From assembly GCF_000002425.4 (NCBI RefSeq), contig NC_037271.1, positions 13,737,903 to 13,801,902 of the forward strand: a stretch of 64,000 bases of DNA. The letters run 5' to 3'. The notes under the pieces were generated by a model. That model did no database searches. It worked only from the letters and a program-made list of their open reading frames with translations, and was not told the origin of the DNA. Position 1 is the first letter of the stretch. Every line of letters starts with the position of its first letter. Both the position numbers and the translations under genes were made by a program. The DNA comes from Physcomitrium patens (lineage: Eukaryota; Streptophyta; Bryopsida; Funariales; Funariaceae). Shown here in pieces: positions 1 through 13,224 of this stretch.

Positions 1-3000
1 TTTTGAAGACTATTGTACTGCAACAAGAATTGAGTTAACATATTGTGTTTTATATGAACATGCTCAAAATGGACTTGCAAAGTCATTTATAAAGCGTATA
101 CAATTCATTACCCGGCCACTCCTCCTTCACGCAAATTTACCTACATCTATGTGGGGTCATGCAATTTTACATGTTATAGCATTAATATGCCTCCGCCCTT
201 CTTTTCTTGAAATTGTTTCACCACATGAGCTCATTTCGGGTCATGTTCCAAATGTATCTCACTTACGAGTATTTGGTTGTCGTGCTTGGATTCCAGTACC
301 AAAACCTCAATGACGTACTATTGGAACTCATCAACAAGGAAGCATATATGTTGGTTTTGATTCACCAAGCATTATTCGTATTATTGATCCATCAATTGGC
401 ACATTATTATATGGACATTTGTAAAATTTCCGTTTTGAAGAAAATGTATTTCCATCTCTTGAAAGAGGAGTATCCAATCAACAAAGAAATAAAGTACTCA
501 TATTTGAAGCACCAAAAATGTTTGTAATGAATTCCGATTCTTGGACATCTTTGGCAGAAATTCAAGTTGCTAAGATTTTGCATCTAAAACGGATTGCAAA
601 TGAAATACGTAATGGCTTCAATGATGCACCTAGAATTACAAGAGTTCCTATTAATGAGGCTCAGAATGCACTTGCTCAGATTGCAGTGCCATTAATTACA
701 ATACCTCAAGTTATAACAACAACAACAACTAAAAGAATTCGTGGACCAGATAAGCAACCACATAAGAAGAAAGCTATAAAATTGACTAATCCTGGTATTA
801 TTTCTCAAGAAATTACCACTCATCTTGCAGGACTACTAATTCATGATGATATATCCATGCATAATGTACCTTCAATTCCTATGAAAAACAATCTTGAAAT
901 TGGAAGGAATAAGAATAAGTTGAGTAAAGAATTAACTATTCTATATTATGCTACAAATGATATTTGGGACAAACCATCTATTATGGTAGATGAATCATTT
1001 GCATATATGATTGTAAAAGTCTTTTTTTGTGAGGAAGACAATCTTGAATCTCAAACCATTGAGGAGGCGATGCATCGCTCTAATTGGTCAAAATCAAAAA
1101 CTGCTATTGAGGAGGAGTATGCCTCTTTGCATAAGAAGAAAGTCTTTGGTTCAATTGTAGATACTCTTACATCTCGCCCTGTGGGATCTAAGATGGTATT
1201 AATATGCAAGCGAGATGCTCAAGGCCAAATAATCCGCTATAAAGTTCGTCTTGTTGCTCAAAGATTTACTCAATAATTTGGCATTGATTATGAATCCACA
1301 TATTTTCCAGTCATGGATTCAATTAGATTTCGATATATTATTGGAATGACAATTCATGCCACCCTTGAGATGCATCTGATGGATGTAGTAACTACATATC
1401 TATATGGTTCTCTTGATGCAAATATTTATATGAAAGTTCTACCTGGCTTAGAAATAAGAACTCCAAATGGACCCGCTGCAGGACAATATTGTGGTATTAA
1501 ATTATGTAAGGCCTTGTATGGTTTAAAACAATCCAGACGCAAGTAGTATCAATGTCTTCGACATTATTTAATTACAAATAATTTTATAAGTGATCCACTA
1601 ATCCCTTGTTTGTTTATCAAATGAGATAAAATTGGTTTTGTGATTATTGGTGTATATATTGATGATCTTAACCTAGTGGGCACTACATCTGCATGTGTTG
1701 TAGCTACTAACCTACTTATATGTGAATTTGAGATAAAAGTGTTAGGAAAAATAACTTTCTGCATTAGTCTTCAGATTATGCATCTAACAGATGGTAGCAT
1801 TTTTCTCTACCAACTAATGAATATTAAACAAATCTTGCGAAGATTTAATATGATTGATGCTTATTTATTGTCCACACCAATGGTTGGACGTGGTCGTGAT
1901 GATCATGATCCATATCGTCTATGCAAGGAGGAGGAGGAAATATTGGGAGATCAATATCCATACCTTGCAACGGTTGGAGCACTTTTATATTTAGTTACAT
2001 CTATAAGAGCAGATATTGCATTTGTAATTAGTGTTCTTGCAAGAGATAGTGCACGTCCAACACTACGACATTGGAATGGCATCAAATATTTATTACGTTA
2101 TTTAAAAGGTACTGAAGACTTGGGATTATACTACACACAATCTGTAAATCCAAAATTGGTTGGATATTGTGATGCAGGATATAAATTTGATATTGCAACA
2201 ACTAAATCTCAAACAGGATATGTATTTTTAAGACATGGAGCTGCAATATCATGAAAATCAGTGAAACAAACAATAATTGCAACTTCATCCAACCATGTAG
2301 AAATTATTGCCTTACATTAAGCATCTCGAGAATGTATTTGGTTGCAATCAATTGATGAATTCATTCAAACAACCTATGGATTTTCAAATGATGATTCTCC
2401 AACTATCTTGCATGAAGATAACAGTGTTTGTATTGTACAGATGCAAGTTAGTTTCATTAAAGGCGACATGACAAAGCATATTGATCCAAAGTATTTTAGT
2501 TATACCTAAAAACTTGATTATTGATCAAACACTTATAATTAAGAAAATTGAATCTACAAATAAGCTTCATGATCTCTTTACCAAAGCTCTCCCATTGTGC
2601 AACCATCGTTGACTTACTTATGGCATTGATATGCAGCAACTTGCTTTTCTTAAATAAGAAAGTTAATGAGTTCTTTAAATAATTAAAGAAAATGATGTTG
2701 TGCTCTTTTTCTTTCATCTATGGTTTTGTCCTTAAATACAATAAGGTTTTCCTAGATAAGGTTTTAATGAGACAACAATTATTGATCTTGTAAGATCACA
2801 GAAAAGTATAGATCATAAATCTATACAAATTTTATATTATATAAACATTATGATGAGCAAGGAGGAGTGTTGAGATCATTAAATGTAGCAAGCGCTCTCC
2901 ATAATATTTACTGTAGACTACAGTAAATATTGTAGCTATAGTATTTAGAGTCTAATGGAGAAGTATTGTTTATTCTCTCCCCTTTTCTCTTCTTGTATAC

Positions 3001-3130
3001 AAGACACAACCAGACCAATAGAATTTTTATGTGTGAAGCTCTCTCTCCTTAGAAACCCTCTTGTGTGTATGACTTACTACTACTAGTATTACTTACTATT
3101 ACTCTTTTATCTTTCTAAACATTCTCAACA
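1..3130 (+). mobile_element. Ty1/Copia LTR retrotransposon, decayed 3' part
   Basis: This is the 3' portion of a Copia element that begins outside the window. In order along the plus strand there is the end of the integrase region (about 1-420), a spacer, reverse transcriptase (about 1050-1800, including a YIDD active-site motif near 1655 and Copia-like text such as KALYGLKQ), RNase H (about 1960-2350), a purine-rich tract just before the LTR, and the 3' LTR at 2868-3130. The Pol order integrase-RT-RNaseH is diagnostic for Copia. The coding part is broken, with several breaks (roughly half a dozen or more), so it is a fossil. Because the 5' LTR is not in the window, neither LTR divergence nor target-site duplication can be judged. 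Confidence 0.93.
2868..3130 (+). repeat. 3' LTR of the Copia element
   Basis: A 263-bp LTR runs from TGTTGAGA to TCTCAACA, a perfect 8-bp terminal inverted repeat of the usual TG...CA form. A purine tract (AAGGAGGAG, 2859-2867) lies immediately upstream, as expected for the plus-strand primer. Inside, 2903-2916 and 2918-2931 form a perfect 14-bp palindrome around one central base. Gene-like composition resumes beyond 3131. Confidence 0.9.
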
Positions 3131-4037
3131 TTTTCAAAGGAATAAAATAGCACAAAGGCTTCTACAGGCAAATCAATCGCGAACAGGGCGTTGTGAAACA
3201 CGCGCGGCACGACCCCATACCCTCATCCGAGCCATGGCTTCGTCGCCGCAGCCATGGGGAGTCTAGGCGCCCGACGCTCCGGCGCATTTTGATCTCGCCG
3301 CTCTGAGTACTGCACGCACGCCATTGTTATCAATAGGAAGAGAGGGAGGGAAAGAGGAGTTCTGATGCAGTCACGGAGTGCAATCGAATTTACCAACCTC
3401 TGTGTCATTCTCAATGCCCCTCACAACAGTACCAATTTAACACCTCGCGTGACACCGAACTGCCGACTGTCAGGCAAATTACAAATTTCTAAAGTCAGGG
3501 GCCTGAAAACGGAGTAAATTAGTGTCACAATTTTGACTGGAGGTGATTACAGACGTTTGACTGGGTGAACGAACTCAAAAGTGGGACAGAACACATGCAA
3601 CATGTTTGGGGTCTGGTTGACGATACCAGATGTGGCCAAGGGTATTGGGAGATATTTTTGATTCCTCATTCATGGAGGCAGTTTGCTTTTGGGTACGGGA
3701 ATCTTCGTCGTCTGGTCTGCCTGAGCACGAGGTTGCAAGGTTCAGACATGACTATCCTTGAGCTCGCACGAGTGTTGTCTGGATTGCAATGCACAATCCC
3801 ATGCCTGATGAGACATGGGGATCTGGTCGGGGAGTGAGCAGAAGAGGTGGGGCGACGCGTAGTGAAAAAATCTATTCGGTACACGAGCTTCGCGTGTGCG
3901 ATCCGTTCACTTATGCTTAAAGCATCTGTTGGAAGTGTTTTCGTCGAGGTCGTCGCAGGCTGCATTGTAGGAAAAGATCTCTGTCTAGCGTAAAGGTCGT
4001 CGAGGTATCAGGAGCTAGTCTTGACCAGTGGATTAAC
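3131..4037 (+). other. 5' flank and probable leader of the hydrolase gene
   Basis: This is GC-richer DNA of ordinary composition between the Copia LTR and the hydrolase start codon. Short open frames occur on both strands (for example 3565-3837 on plus and 3666-3965 on minus), but they overlap each other, resemble no family I know, and have no convincing splice context. It most likely holds the promoter and 5' untranslated region of the downstream gene. No clear TATA box was identified. Confidence 0.4.
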
Positions 4038-6698
4038 ATGGCTGCTGCGTTGAGGATCTCAAGTTGCACAAGCAAGGGTGTTGATCTTAGTTTTTGCAGA
4101 CGACAAGAACTTCGGTTGTTCCATCCCACGCTGCCACAATCATCTTCGCGAGTGTCATTCCCAAGGGTGAGGAGAGTGACAGTCATGGCGGGTTTGGCGG
4201 CTAAGAAGACGCCCCCGAAGCTCGAGAAGGTTGTTCTCACCAAGAGTCAGATTGAGAAGGTTTGTTCCTATCCGCCATAGCTTTCTCTCTTAAGCTTTGT
4301 AGAGTACAATACCCAAGAGTCGCCGGGTTGTTGTTGCGAGGAACTAGAAGGCACTGAAATCACGATGACAGAAACAACCTGCGAACCTTTTAGTTCAAGC
4401 ATCTGCCTCTTCATTGCATTGTTTGGGGTGTATGGTTTGATGTGTCGAGGTGTATTCTTGTTACAAGCATCGCAATATTTGATCCGGCTATGGAGTGAAC
4501 AATGTCGGTTATCGTTGTTCATTTTTCTGACTATTGTGGATGCTTGAGATGCGCGTACTATATGTTTGATTTAGAAATGGGTTGGCTCGTGGTGAAGAGC
4601 TGTTGTTAAGTTCGGTATTCGTGACACACACGATATTTGTGATTTCAATTCGACAGGCAAAAAGTAAGATGGACAAATTTGTGCAAAAATGTCCCGGTCA
4701 TCCGGATAAGCGGGAGTATGCTTTACCATACTACCTTCTGCACAACGAAGGCGACTCTGTGTATGGAACAGTTATAATCTTCCATGGATTTTCGGCCACG
4801 ACTACTCAGATGAGCCTTCTTGCGCAATACCTGTATGAGAATGGCTTCAACGTTTACCAGCCGGCTCTTTGTGGTCACTACTTTAATAAACCAGACCAAT
4901 ACTGGCCTAAGGTGCACTTCTAAGACTCTTGTTTCCGATATTTGCAATTCCGAAAGGTCAGAGGATATTAAATTTTTAGAATGGCTTCAGGACATCGCTG
5001 ATATACTTCAATTTTTAGAAAAATAAATTTGAAGGAGAATGGCTGTGACCATGCAGGCAGACTTCAAAGATGACATCAAAAAGGATTTGGTCAAGAAGCT
5101 CCTGAACGACCCTAAGCTGAAAGCTTACGTTGATAATTTCATATCCATCTCCGGGCTGCCTACGGACTATGTAAGATAAATTCGTTTGTTTGTCATGTAT
5201 TCCTTCTTCATGCTAAAAATAGACGAGGATGTGTCTGCGCTTCGACTACAGGAGGTTTCATTGCAATCTGGTCTCATTCTTGCATGAAGCAAATTCCTTT
5301 ACGTTCTCTAATCTAACGTCTTGATTTGCAGGCGATTGGGGCATTGAATTGTATTGAGAAAGAGTATCCAGAACTGCATGAAGCAATTTGCGACGAAGAG
5401 TACTCAACTGCGTTTTCAAAGTACCCTTTCCACTTTTTCTCTCAAGCTTAATGTACCTTCGTAAACTATTTAGTCCTATGATGGTACATGTCATTCTGAA
5501 TCATGAATTCAAAGTCAGCAAATGGTTATTCTTTCAAGGAGACCAGAGGTCGAATGAATATTTGTTCCAGATATCTCATTGTAACGTAGGGTTCACTGAG
5601 ATTGGCGGTCGTTCCTGCCTACAGATTCTACAAATCTAATCATATCGACTATTTTCATGAGGCGGAACAGCGGTTGAAGGAGGTAGAATCTCTTCCAGGT
5701 CCTCTCATGACGGTAGGTTTGTCAATGGGTGGAGCTGCCGCACTCTCAATCGCCGCTACGCACCCAGACAAGGTTGCAAGAACAGCAGTATTTGCACCTC
5801 TCCTCAAGGTAATTATAATCGGTACCCAGCTGTCGTATTCACCAAGCTCTCCCTGATAATAAGAAAAGTAAGAGAAATCTGAGACTTTCCTACATGCTAT
5901 CGGATGCATGTGATATCTCATATGTTCCGACGAATGGCACGTGTAATTGATATGTCTCTCTGTTCAGATTGTCAATGAGAAAAATGTCCAGTTTTCAAAG
6001 CTCACTGGACCTCTAGGAGCGAAAGAGAAAGGCTGGTACCCTGATATGCCGTTCTCTTTGAGTCTCATGGTGGCTGTGGATATTTATGGCCATTTCGTGC
6101 GGCAAAAGAAGCATTTGGACACTCTGGCCAAGATGCCAACCCTCATCGTTCAGACGGAAATCGATGATTCAGCTGACCATACAGTTGGGCTCCGAATTAT
6201 AAAAGAAATCGAAGAACGGAGCGGTGCCTTTCTGCCTCACCCGAAATTGATTTTTTTATTGACATTTCTCATCCTGCGCAAGCTTTGTTGCTCTGTTGAT
6301 GATGCGCTAATTTTCTCCATCTAACGTGCAATGCTCATACAAATGCAGGTCCACATGGGCCGCCACATTTCTCTACGTTGTACACTGCTGCCGAAAGAGT
6401 ACCCCACCCGATGGTCCATCCACTTGAGGTATGCCATAAGAAATATTCCGCTGGTTCATTTGAGTCACATATAGTCTACCATGTGTCGATCAAATGAGTT
6501 AATTGACATGCAAGTGTTTCGCCGTTGGTGCAGGTTAGTCAAGGAAGTATAAACCAATTCTGGCAAAGTCTGTACCAAGAAACATTCCGGTTTCTCACCG
6601 AAGGGACTGTTGATATTAATCATCTTCATGACAAAAACCAAGATCTGGCGCTTCCTCGTGTTAAAGACTTTGTTGCTAACGTGACCGTTAGCTCGTAG
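4038..6698 (+). CDS. Alpha/beta hydrolase fold protein, eight exons
   Basis: Exons are 4038-4259, 4657-4911, 5057-5170, 5332-5420, 5601-5808, 5968-6223, 6349-6428 and 6534-6698. All introns are GT-AG, the phases close, and the product is 462 residues. It is a serine hydrolase of the alpha/beta fold: the oxyanion-loop HGFSATTT is at residues 117-124 and the nucleophile elbow GLSMGG at 266-271 (Ser268). TEIDDSADH (359-367) after the last strands probably supplies the acid residue, and His384 or His388 is a candidate catalytic base; both assignments are inferred. Residues 1-55 are rich in Ser and Arg with few acidic residues, like a plastid transit peptide. A second in-frame Met at residue 50 could start a form without it. 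The substrate is unknown; esterase, lipase or S33-type peptidase activity is possible. The exon 3 acceptor (5055-5056) has a weak pyrimidine tract but is the only nearby site that keeps the phase. Confidence 0.82.
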
Positions 6699-7589
6699 AT
6701 CACTGCCTCGCGTACTTCGAATTTTTACACATTGGTTATTTCTGTGCAACTGTTTTTTATGTGTGGAGCGGACGAATGCTTACTTGCCTATAAACGTGCG
6801 CTTTGCTCATACGACAGGAAATCGAGTGGGCATTGACCTGAAAACTTGTAAATGATATTGGGAAATGGAGTTTTTAAGAAAAGCAATTAGCTTATTGTAA
6901 CCTAACCACATGGTTTTCTATTCCGAAGTCGAAAGGGACATACACATTTTGATGTTAAGTATATATGGAAATAATACCAAAAGACCATTACATTTATAAC
7001 GTACTCCACATGTTAACGACGTAAGCAAATTACTCTTATAACTAACCAAACAACTTTGAATAGAATAATTTTGAAAATATAAATTGACTACATGATAGCA
7101 ACAACATCTATTACCTACCTGCACAACTGCATTCCAAATCTATTTTGAACCTTTTATTGCACAAGTACCATAGAACATATGTCATAATATACAACCCCAA
7201 AAATGAAGAGAGCAGAGAAAAGAAAAAAAACCATCATCATAGCAGGTTCACATTCGGCAATATTACATAATAAATACGCCACAACCATAATAAGGTAGTC
7301 ACAGTAGAAATGTTGAAGAAACTTATATATCACACCATGGAGCCAAGTGGCACTCATAATGCGGGAAGGGTACATGAAAGCATTGCGAGTGAGCCAAAAT
7401 ACCGCTCCCCTAGATTTGAGTGCAAGCATAACTCAATTAGGAACAAGCAAACCAGGGATTGGTATCATACCAACACCTCGCTAAGCTACCAATCATAAAA
7501 GCTCGGAACACAAAGAGGTTAACAATAATTACATGAATCCAACTCACTCTGACAAATTGCATGCAGCAAGTTTTTCTTCAACTCGACAT
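6699..7589. other. Convergent intergenic region with both 3' UTRs
   Basis: About 890 bases separate the stop codons of the hydrolase (+) and PEX11 (-). The region is moderately AT-rich with only short shadow frames and no recognisable gene. An AATAAA-type signal for the minus-strand gene is readable near 7153-7158, about 430 bases past its stop, but plant poly(A) signals are too loose for this to be decisive. Confidence 0.4.
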
Positions 7590-10357
7590 TCAGACCTCCT
7601 TAGCCTTGGTTGATGCAGGTGGTAACAACTGCGCACAACAAAAGCCACAGGACGTATATCGGTTAACTTGTGAACATATATTTGTGTACAGCACAGTAGA
7701 AGTTACAGAATTAATCGTGTTACGTATATGGCCAACTATATCCTAGACTTTTAATCAAGAAAAAATGAAAAGTAAAAGAACAACCCCATAGCCAGTTACT
7801 GCTAAGAGCTCCACTCTATACTGTTAAAGTTGTGTCGCCAAGTTGAGCGACACATCCAATCATTACTGGCCTAAAAACCTCCTCAGATTGTCCGACCAAT
7901 GAGGCAGCCATTCAGCAGACTGGTGGTTCATCCCACCTAGAGCACTAGACCGAATGAATGTCACTTCAAAGTATGATTGTCTGAGTAGACATGAAGAGAA
8001 TACGCTCAAACACGGAACACAGGAACAAGGTTTTAATGGATCAACTTGAGGACAACCGCGCTTCCATGCATAATGCAAGGAATGAATTAAAGCAAGTAGT
8101 AATTGCACGTAATCTAGTTTAGCTTGAGAGAAGTACCTGGTAGCATGAAATCGCGGAAGTGATAAATCCAAAGCCTCCAGTGACACGCGGTGTGATGGTG
8201 CGAGGGGCAAGTTGAAGCAACCCAGCAGCAACTACGATATCCATTAATGACTTGATCAAGTTCAGCGATCTTTCCCTCGACTTTTTCAAGTTTTCTCTGC
8301 GCTGTTCCCTCTGCACAAAACGTAGAAAGTCACCTCGAAAACCTCAAAAAACCAGGAGAGTTTCGATCATCATTGGCTAGTGGGACACTAATCAACAATA
8401 GAGCACTTGACTTACCAGCTTCGCTTCTTCAATACTGCCAGTACCCCTAGCCAGCTTCAGATCCCTCTGAACCTTATTTGAAATTGTCCCCAAACGAGTG
8501 ATTTCTGCGATCTGAAGCCAAAAGCCTCTCATATATTAATAAAGGTGCATCCATCATTCTGGCACAGTTTTTCCATGTTCGAAAGACGCAACGAACTGAA
8601 GTAAAATATCATCTGCTGACATGTTTGGCCTTCCTAATACGTACGTATAAAAGCATGAAAAGATGGACAATACTAATACTAACGAGTCGACCAAATAGAA
8701 AACGGCAGCAGAGGATTCCAATTACTTGCTTGAGTAGAACATGTGGAAAATTTCTGAGATAAGAGTTCCTAAAACGTATTACATTCGATTCAGTAGTTAG
8801 ATTTCACAACGTCATAAGATGCTCTGACAGGCAACTAACCTCGGCAAGAGCGGTACATGCTGTACCCGCCATCCAGCAAAAGAGGGAAATCCTCGAGATG
8901 AGATTCAGACGTTCCGCGTCCTGAGCAACCAAACAACATATTAAGCAACCAAGCCACGACTCATCACATAAGTTAGAAGCGGAAAATATGAAACACGAAG
9001 TGCTCAAGCTTAGATCATACCTTATAAATGCCAGTTCTCCCAGCCCACACGATTTGATCGAGAAACAAGAACGTTCCCACCAGTGCATTTTTGGCCTGGC
9101 CAACCAAGAGAACACAAGAACACAATCATGCATAGATGGAAGTAAAGCGATTGATGAAAAGAAGTATATAGAGACCAAAAAGATTCCCTACAACGCTTTC
9201 TTCCTTATCAACAAGATAACATCAGTGAGCATTTACTACGAAAAAAGTTGCCCAAACACAACTGACTTCTAGCTTTCCCACCACAAAAAAGGAGCCTCAA
9301 AATTACACAATTGAGTTGTAAGAAAATAAGACTAAACGTTTATATGGAAAGAAAAGATTAGAATTCGTATACTCTAACACATACCTAGAATGAAACAAAG
9401 ACGGACAAACAAAGTTCAGTGATCACTTACCTTGCCGAGTAGGACGATAGGCAATGGCGTTGTCTTGGGAGCGGGAGTTAGCAGCGCTTGCAATTCATTC
9501 AACGTCTATTAAGGCAGCAACCATTCAACACTACTGAGTCAATCGCCAAATGACACCTGGAATACAACTCTCGGAGTTGAATTTGTAAAATTGACATTCT
9601 CTTTTCCTTAAAAAAAGCTGCCACATTTCTCCAAACACTATTCCCAACAATAGAGCCCCTAGAAGACCAGAAGGAATCACCAAGTCGTAGTCCTTAAATG
9701 CGGTACACTTGCAGATTACAGAATCTCAATATCATCCGTAAAACGTTCGTAACCCCCAAATGTATACTAAAAGAACTCCAAATAATAATAAAACCCCTTC
9801 AGTTTAAACGCTCCATATCAATATGCTACTTCGATATTTGTCAGAAGTCATTTATGTTTTATACTCTTTGGCATGTCGGCCAGAAAAACGTACAAAAATT
9901 TCTCCGCAGACATCCTCCATGTCTAGCTCTACATATATTTAAATATACTTTCAAGGTCTTATGAAACAGGCATTTAATAGCTGCACTAAAACTACGGTCT
10001 CCACCAAAAGAATATGAAATCAGGAAGGAAAATTAAATTGCAAAATAGAAAGAAGAATACAATGAAATCCACTACGAAAATCACCATCACTTCTAAGAAT
10101 GAACGGAAAATTTGAAAAGCTACGGTCCATGGACCAAAGGTTCTGGCACCGAAATGTGAACTCACCTTGGCCAAACGGAAAACCTTGCGTGCCAAGCTGG
10201 TAGTCTTATCGACTTGCGACGCAACGCCAGGCTCACCAGCGCTGATAAACTTGGACCCGTACTGGATCGCGCGACAGATTTTATCTCTTGTCTCCGCCTT
10301 GTTGAGGTACATAACCAGGAAGGCGATCTCTGCCCTCGCAACATCGACTGTCGCCAT
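7590..10357 (-). CDS. PEX11: Peroxisomal membrane protein PEX11, seven exons
   Basis: Read on the minus strand the exons are 10357-10166, 9505-9431, 9095-9021, 8920-8840, 8511-8416, 8310-8137 and 7628-7590. Every coding exon is a whole number of codons (64, 25, 25, 27, 32, 58, and 12 plus stop), so all introns are phase 0, and the product is 243 residues, the normal plant PEX11 length. The N-terminus carries the family text RDKICRAIQYGSKF. Membrane-associated segments follow at about residues 84-112 and 120-141, and near 203-213. The end ISCYQ-LLPPASTKAKEV matches the plant PEX11 C-terminus, with lysines before the end as in the PEX11C/D/E group. PEX11 sits in the peroxisomal membrane and drives elongation and proliferation. 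The start at 10357 is chosen because MATVDVARAEIAF aligns with the family; an in-frame upstream start exists but adds an unrelated Arg-rich stretch. Confidence 0.93.
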
Positions 10358-11143
10358 GGCTCTGGCTCTGATTCTGGCTCTTCCTCCCGTTCCCTCCAAC
10401 ACTAAAAAATTCACCAAAACCCTACGCTACCTTCCAGCGAAAAAACCTGTCAAGTTTTTTCCAAAAAACCAATACAGAGACACAGACAACCTCCACAGTT
10501 TGCACAAATTGCCTGGGCTAGAGCTCCTCGCACGCTCGATTGCAGCTGAAGTCTGCGCTGATCGGTGCGAACATACACGCACATTCCCCACGAGACCAAA
10601 GCAAAGCCTACCTTTTCTCCCCGCACGGAAGCTTTCTTCCAGCCATCGCCAAAACCGCAACGCTCGTCCTCATTCATCAACCGACGGTCCCGATCTCTCG
10701 TTCTTGTTCATCCGATGGTCGACGCTCTCCATCGATTCGTCCCGAGGATGCATCTCGTCCCATGGCGACGACGATATCCGTGCCTCGTTTGTTGTTCGTT
10801 CGTAATTTATCGTCCATGGGACGGAGCCACAAGTTACAGCACGGGACTTTTACTTTGTGTGGATCGGGCCGTCCATCGCACGCGGACTTAGGACCTCTAG
10901 ATCTCACGATCCGTGTCCGGGTGTCCATTGAGCGGTGCTGCTGGTCGGGAAACGGTGCCCACTCCTGAGCTGGAGGGGGATAAAGATGAATGATCGTCTC
11001 CATCCATGGATGTCGCCGTAATCATCCAATTCGGAAATATCTGTGATGGATGAATGACTTGAGATTTGCATGCACCGTGTCTCCCAAAGTACGTTTGGAT
11101 GGACATTGCAATACCCTTCAAGTGGGTAATCACATTCATCCAT
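10358..11143 (-). promoter_or_regulatory. Upstream region of PEX11
   Basis: A GC-richer stretch of about 800 bases precedes PEX11 before composition falls abruptly to AT-rich spacer near 11150. Overlapping open frames exist in several frames and on both strands (for example 10167-10805 plus and 10904-11143 minus). They are best explained by GC-rich composition, because none resembles a family and the plus-strand ones overlap PEX11 exon 1. I interpret it as the PEX11 promoter and leader. Confidence 0.4.
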
Positions 11144-11149
11144 GAACTT

Positions 11150-12942
11150 TGACTACACTATGTTTCTTAAAAACATGCATTGTGTGAATGCTAATTTTAT
11201 GTTTATGCATTCGTAAGATTTTTTTTTACAATGCTTTTCGTTTGAAGGCAAATATTTCAACAATACATACTAAAAATAAATTGTGTGTTAAAATTCTACT
11301 TTGGCTAAATACAACCAGCTGAAAATCAAGACATATGTTAAATTTTGGATTAAAAATATTGAAATTGTAGATTTCTATATTGCGGAATATTTGAATCTTT
11401 TAGTTTGAGGTTTTTGAATGAATTACTTGTTATAATATCCAAGAAGATTCATGTAGATATTTATTTAAATTCTAAAGACATTTTTGAAAAATATAAATTT
11501 ATTCGTTTAGTATGAGTTGAACATCAAGGTCTCTATAGAATATATAATTTAAACTCATTTAAATTCATTCATATTTTTCTTGAACCAGTATTTAATGATG
11601 TTTATGTAAGCTGTTGTAATCATTTCTTTAAAAAATCAAAGTTTCATTTTAAAACGTTTTCAATCAGCCCTTGAAAACATTCAATCTTTCTACTAAAATT
11701 TCGAAACCAGATTGATTTCTGAATAAGATTTTATTTTTATTTTTATTTTTTAAAATTTTTTGTCTCCTTCTTTTTCATTTTTTTTCTTCTTTTAATTTCC
11801 TTTGTAAATCATATTTTATTGATGAGAATTCTGTGCATTCAAAAAAAAAAAATTAAGTATATTTCTACATGCTATTAGAATGTGCAATAGTTTAAACTTT
11901 TAATTATTCTAAAGATTTGAATATGATCATATTGTTGACATGTAGAAACCGTGAACATTTCAAACTTCTTAACTTTTCAAAAAAATTGGGATATTGTTTT
12001 TTTAGCAGATTATGGTAGATGAAATATTTATTATAACAAAGATAGTGATAATGCTTATTATAATCCTAAAGCACAATTAATTTCATCCCTTTCAATTACA
12101 AAATTTTGAAATTATATTTTACACACAAAATTTTCTAAATCTTACTTCTTAAAGTGTACCTTAAAATTCCATAATGATTTCTTTAAAGTTACTAATTTCT
12201 TTTTAGAAATATTTTCTGGTTTTTTGGACCACCAAAAATGGGGTAATCAACAAATAATTTAGATGATTTCACCCATTTTGTAAGTGTTTTCCTGCAAGTT
12301 CAACCAGTTGTTCAAATGCAAATTTCACCAGTCTGTAGTAAACATCACCATTACTTCATGCATAATGAATTCCACATTATAATTCTTGATTTCAAACTAT
12401 GGAATCTGAAGAGATTGTATTAATTTGCTTGTTATTATAATTATTTAGAAGTTTGATTTGGTGCTAAAGAAGATAACATGCTTATAGCCATATTTTATTA
12501 GAAAATTATGATAAACTCTTAATATGGAAAAAAAAAAGAAAAAAGTAAAAAGAAAAAGAAAACCAATAATATTCAATGATACAACAAAAAAAATTTGGTC
12601 ATAATTTTTTTAAAATATTTAAATTGATTGTTGAATCAATAGCTGCCAAGCACATGACTCATAATTAAAACATATTAATATGTTACTAATGAATTTTTAA
12701 AAGATAACTTATTCTTGCTTTGGGTGGCTCAATCCATAAAATACACAACATAGATAAATTCATTATTGTACATTCCAACAGATATAAGATATGGCCTCAT
12801 TATTCCATTCTTCATTGCTATTAGATCTTATATTAGAAGCATGATAGACTATTCTCTTCAAAACCAATGATGAAATAGTGTGACTTAGTTATTAACCATA
12901 TAGCATTTAAAAAAACATTTGCATAATTATTATGTATTTTAA

Positions 12943-12986
<44 letters not shown>

Positions 12987-13188
12987 AAATTTAAAAATAA
13001 ATAGTAGTGTTTTTATTTATGCATGATATAGGTGCCATTAAAACTAATATATTAATTTAATTTTTAGTGTAATAAAAGTTACTATGTAATCATATAATAT
13101 GCAATATTTTGCATAATATTTTTTTGTGGAACTATCTAGTATTATAAATTATATAAATTATTTTAAAAAGCATTTTATAAGTATAAAA

Positions 13189-13224
<36 letters not shown>

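Noticed and set aside
10167-10805. 212-codon plus-strand open frame over the PEX11 start
   Set aside because: It is antisense to PEX11 exon 1 and its promoter, in a GC-rich stretch where several frames are open at once, with no family resemblance.
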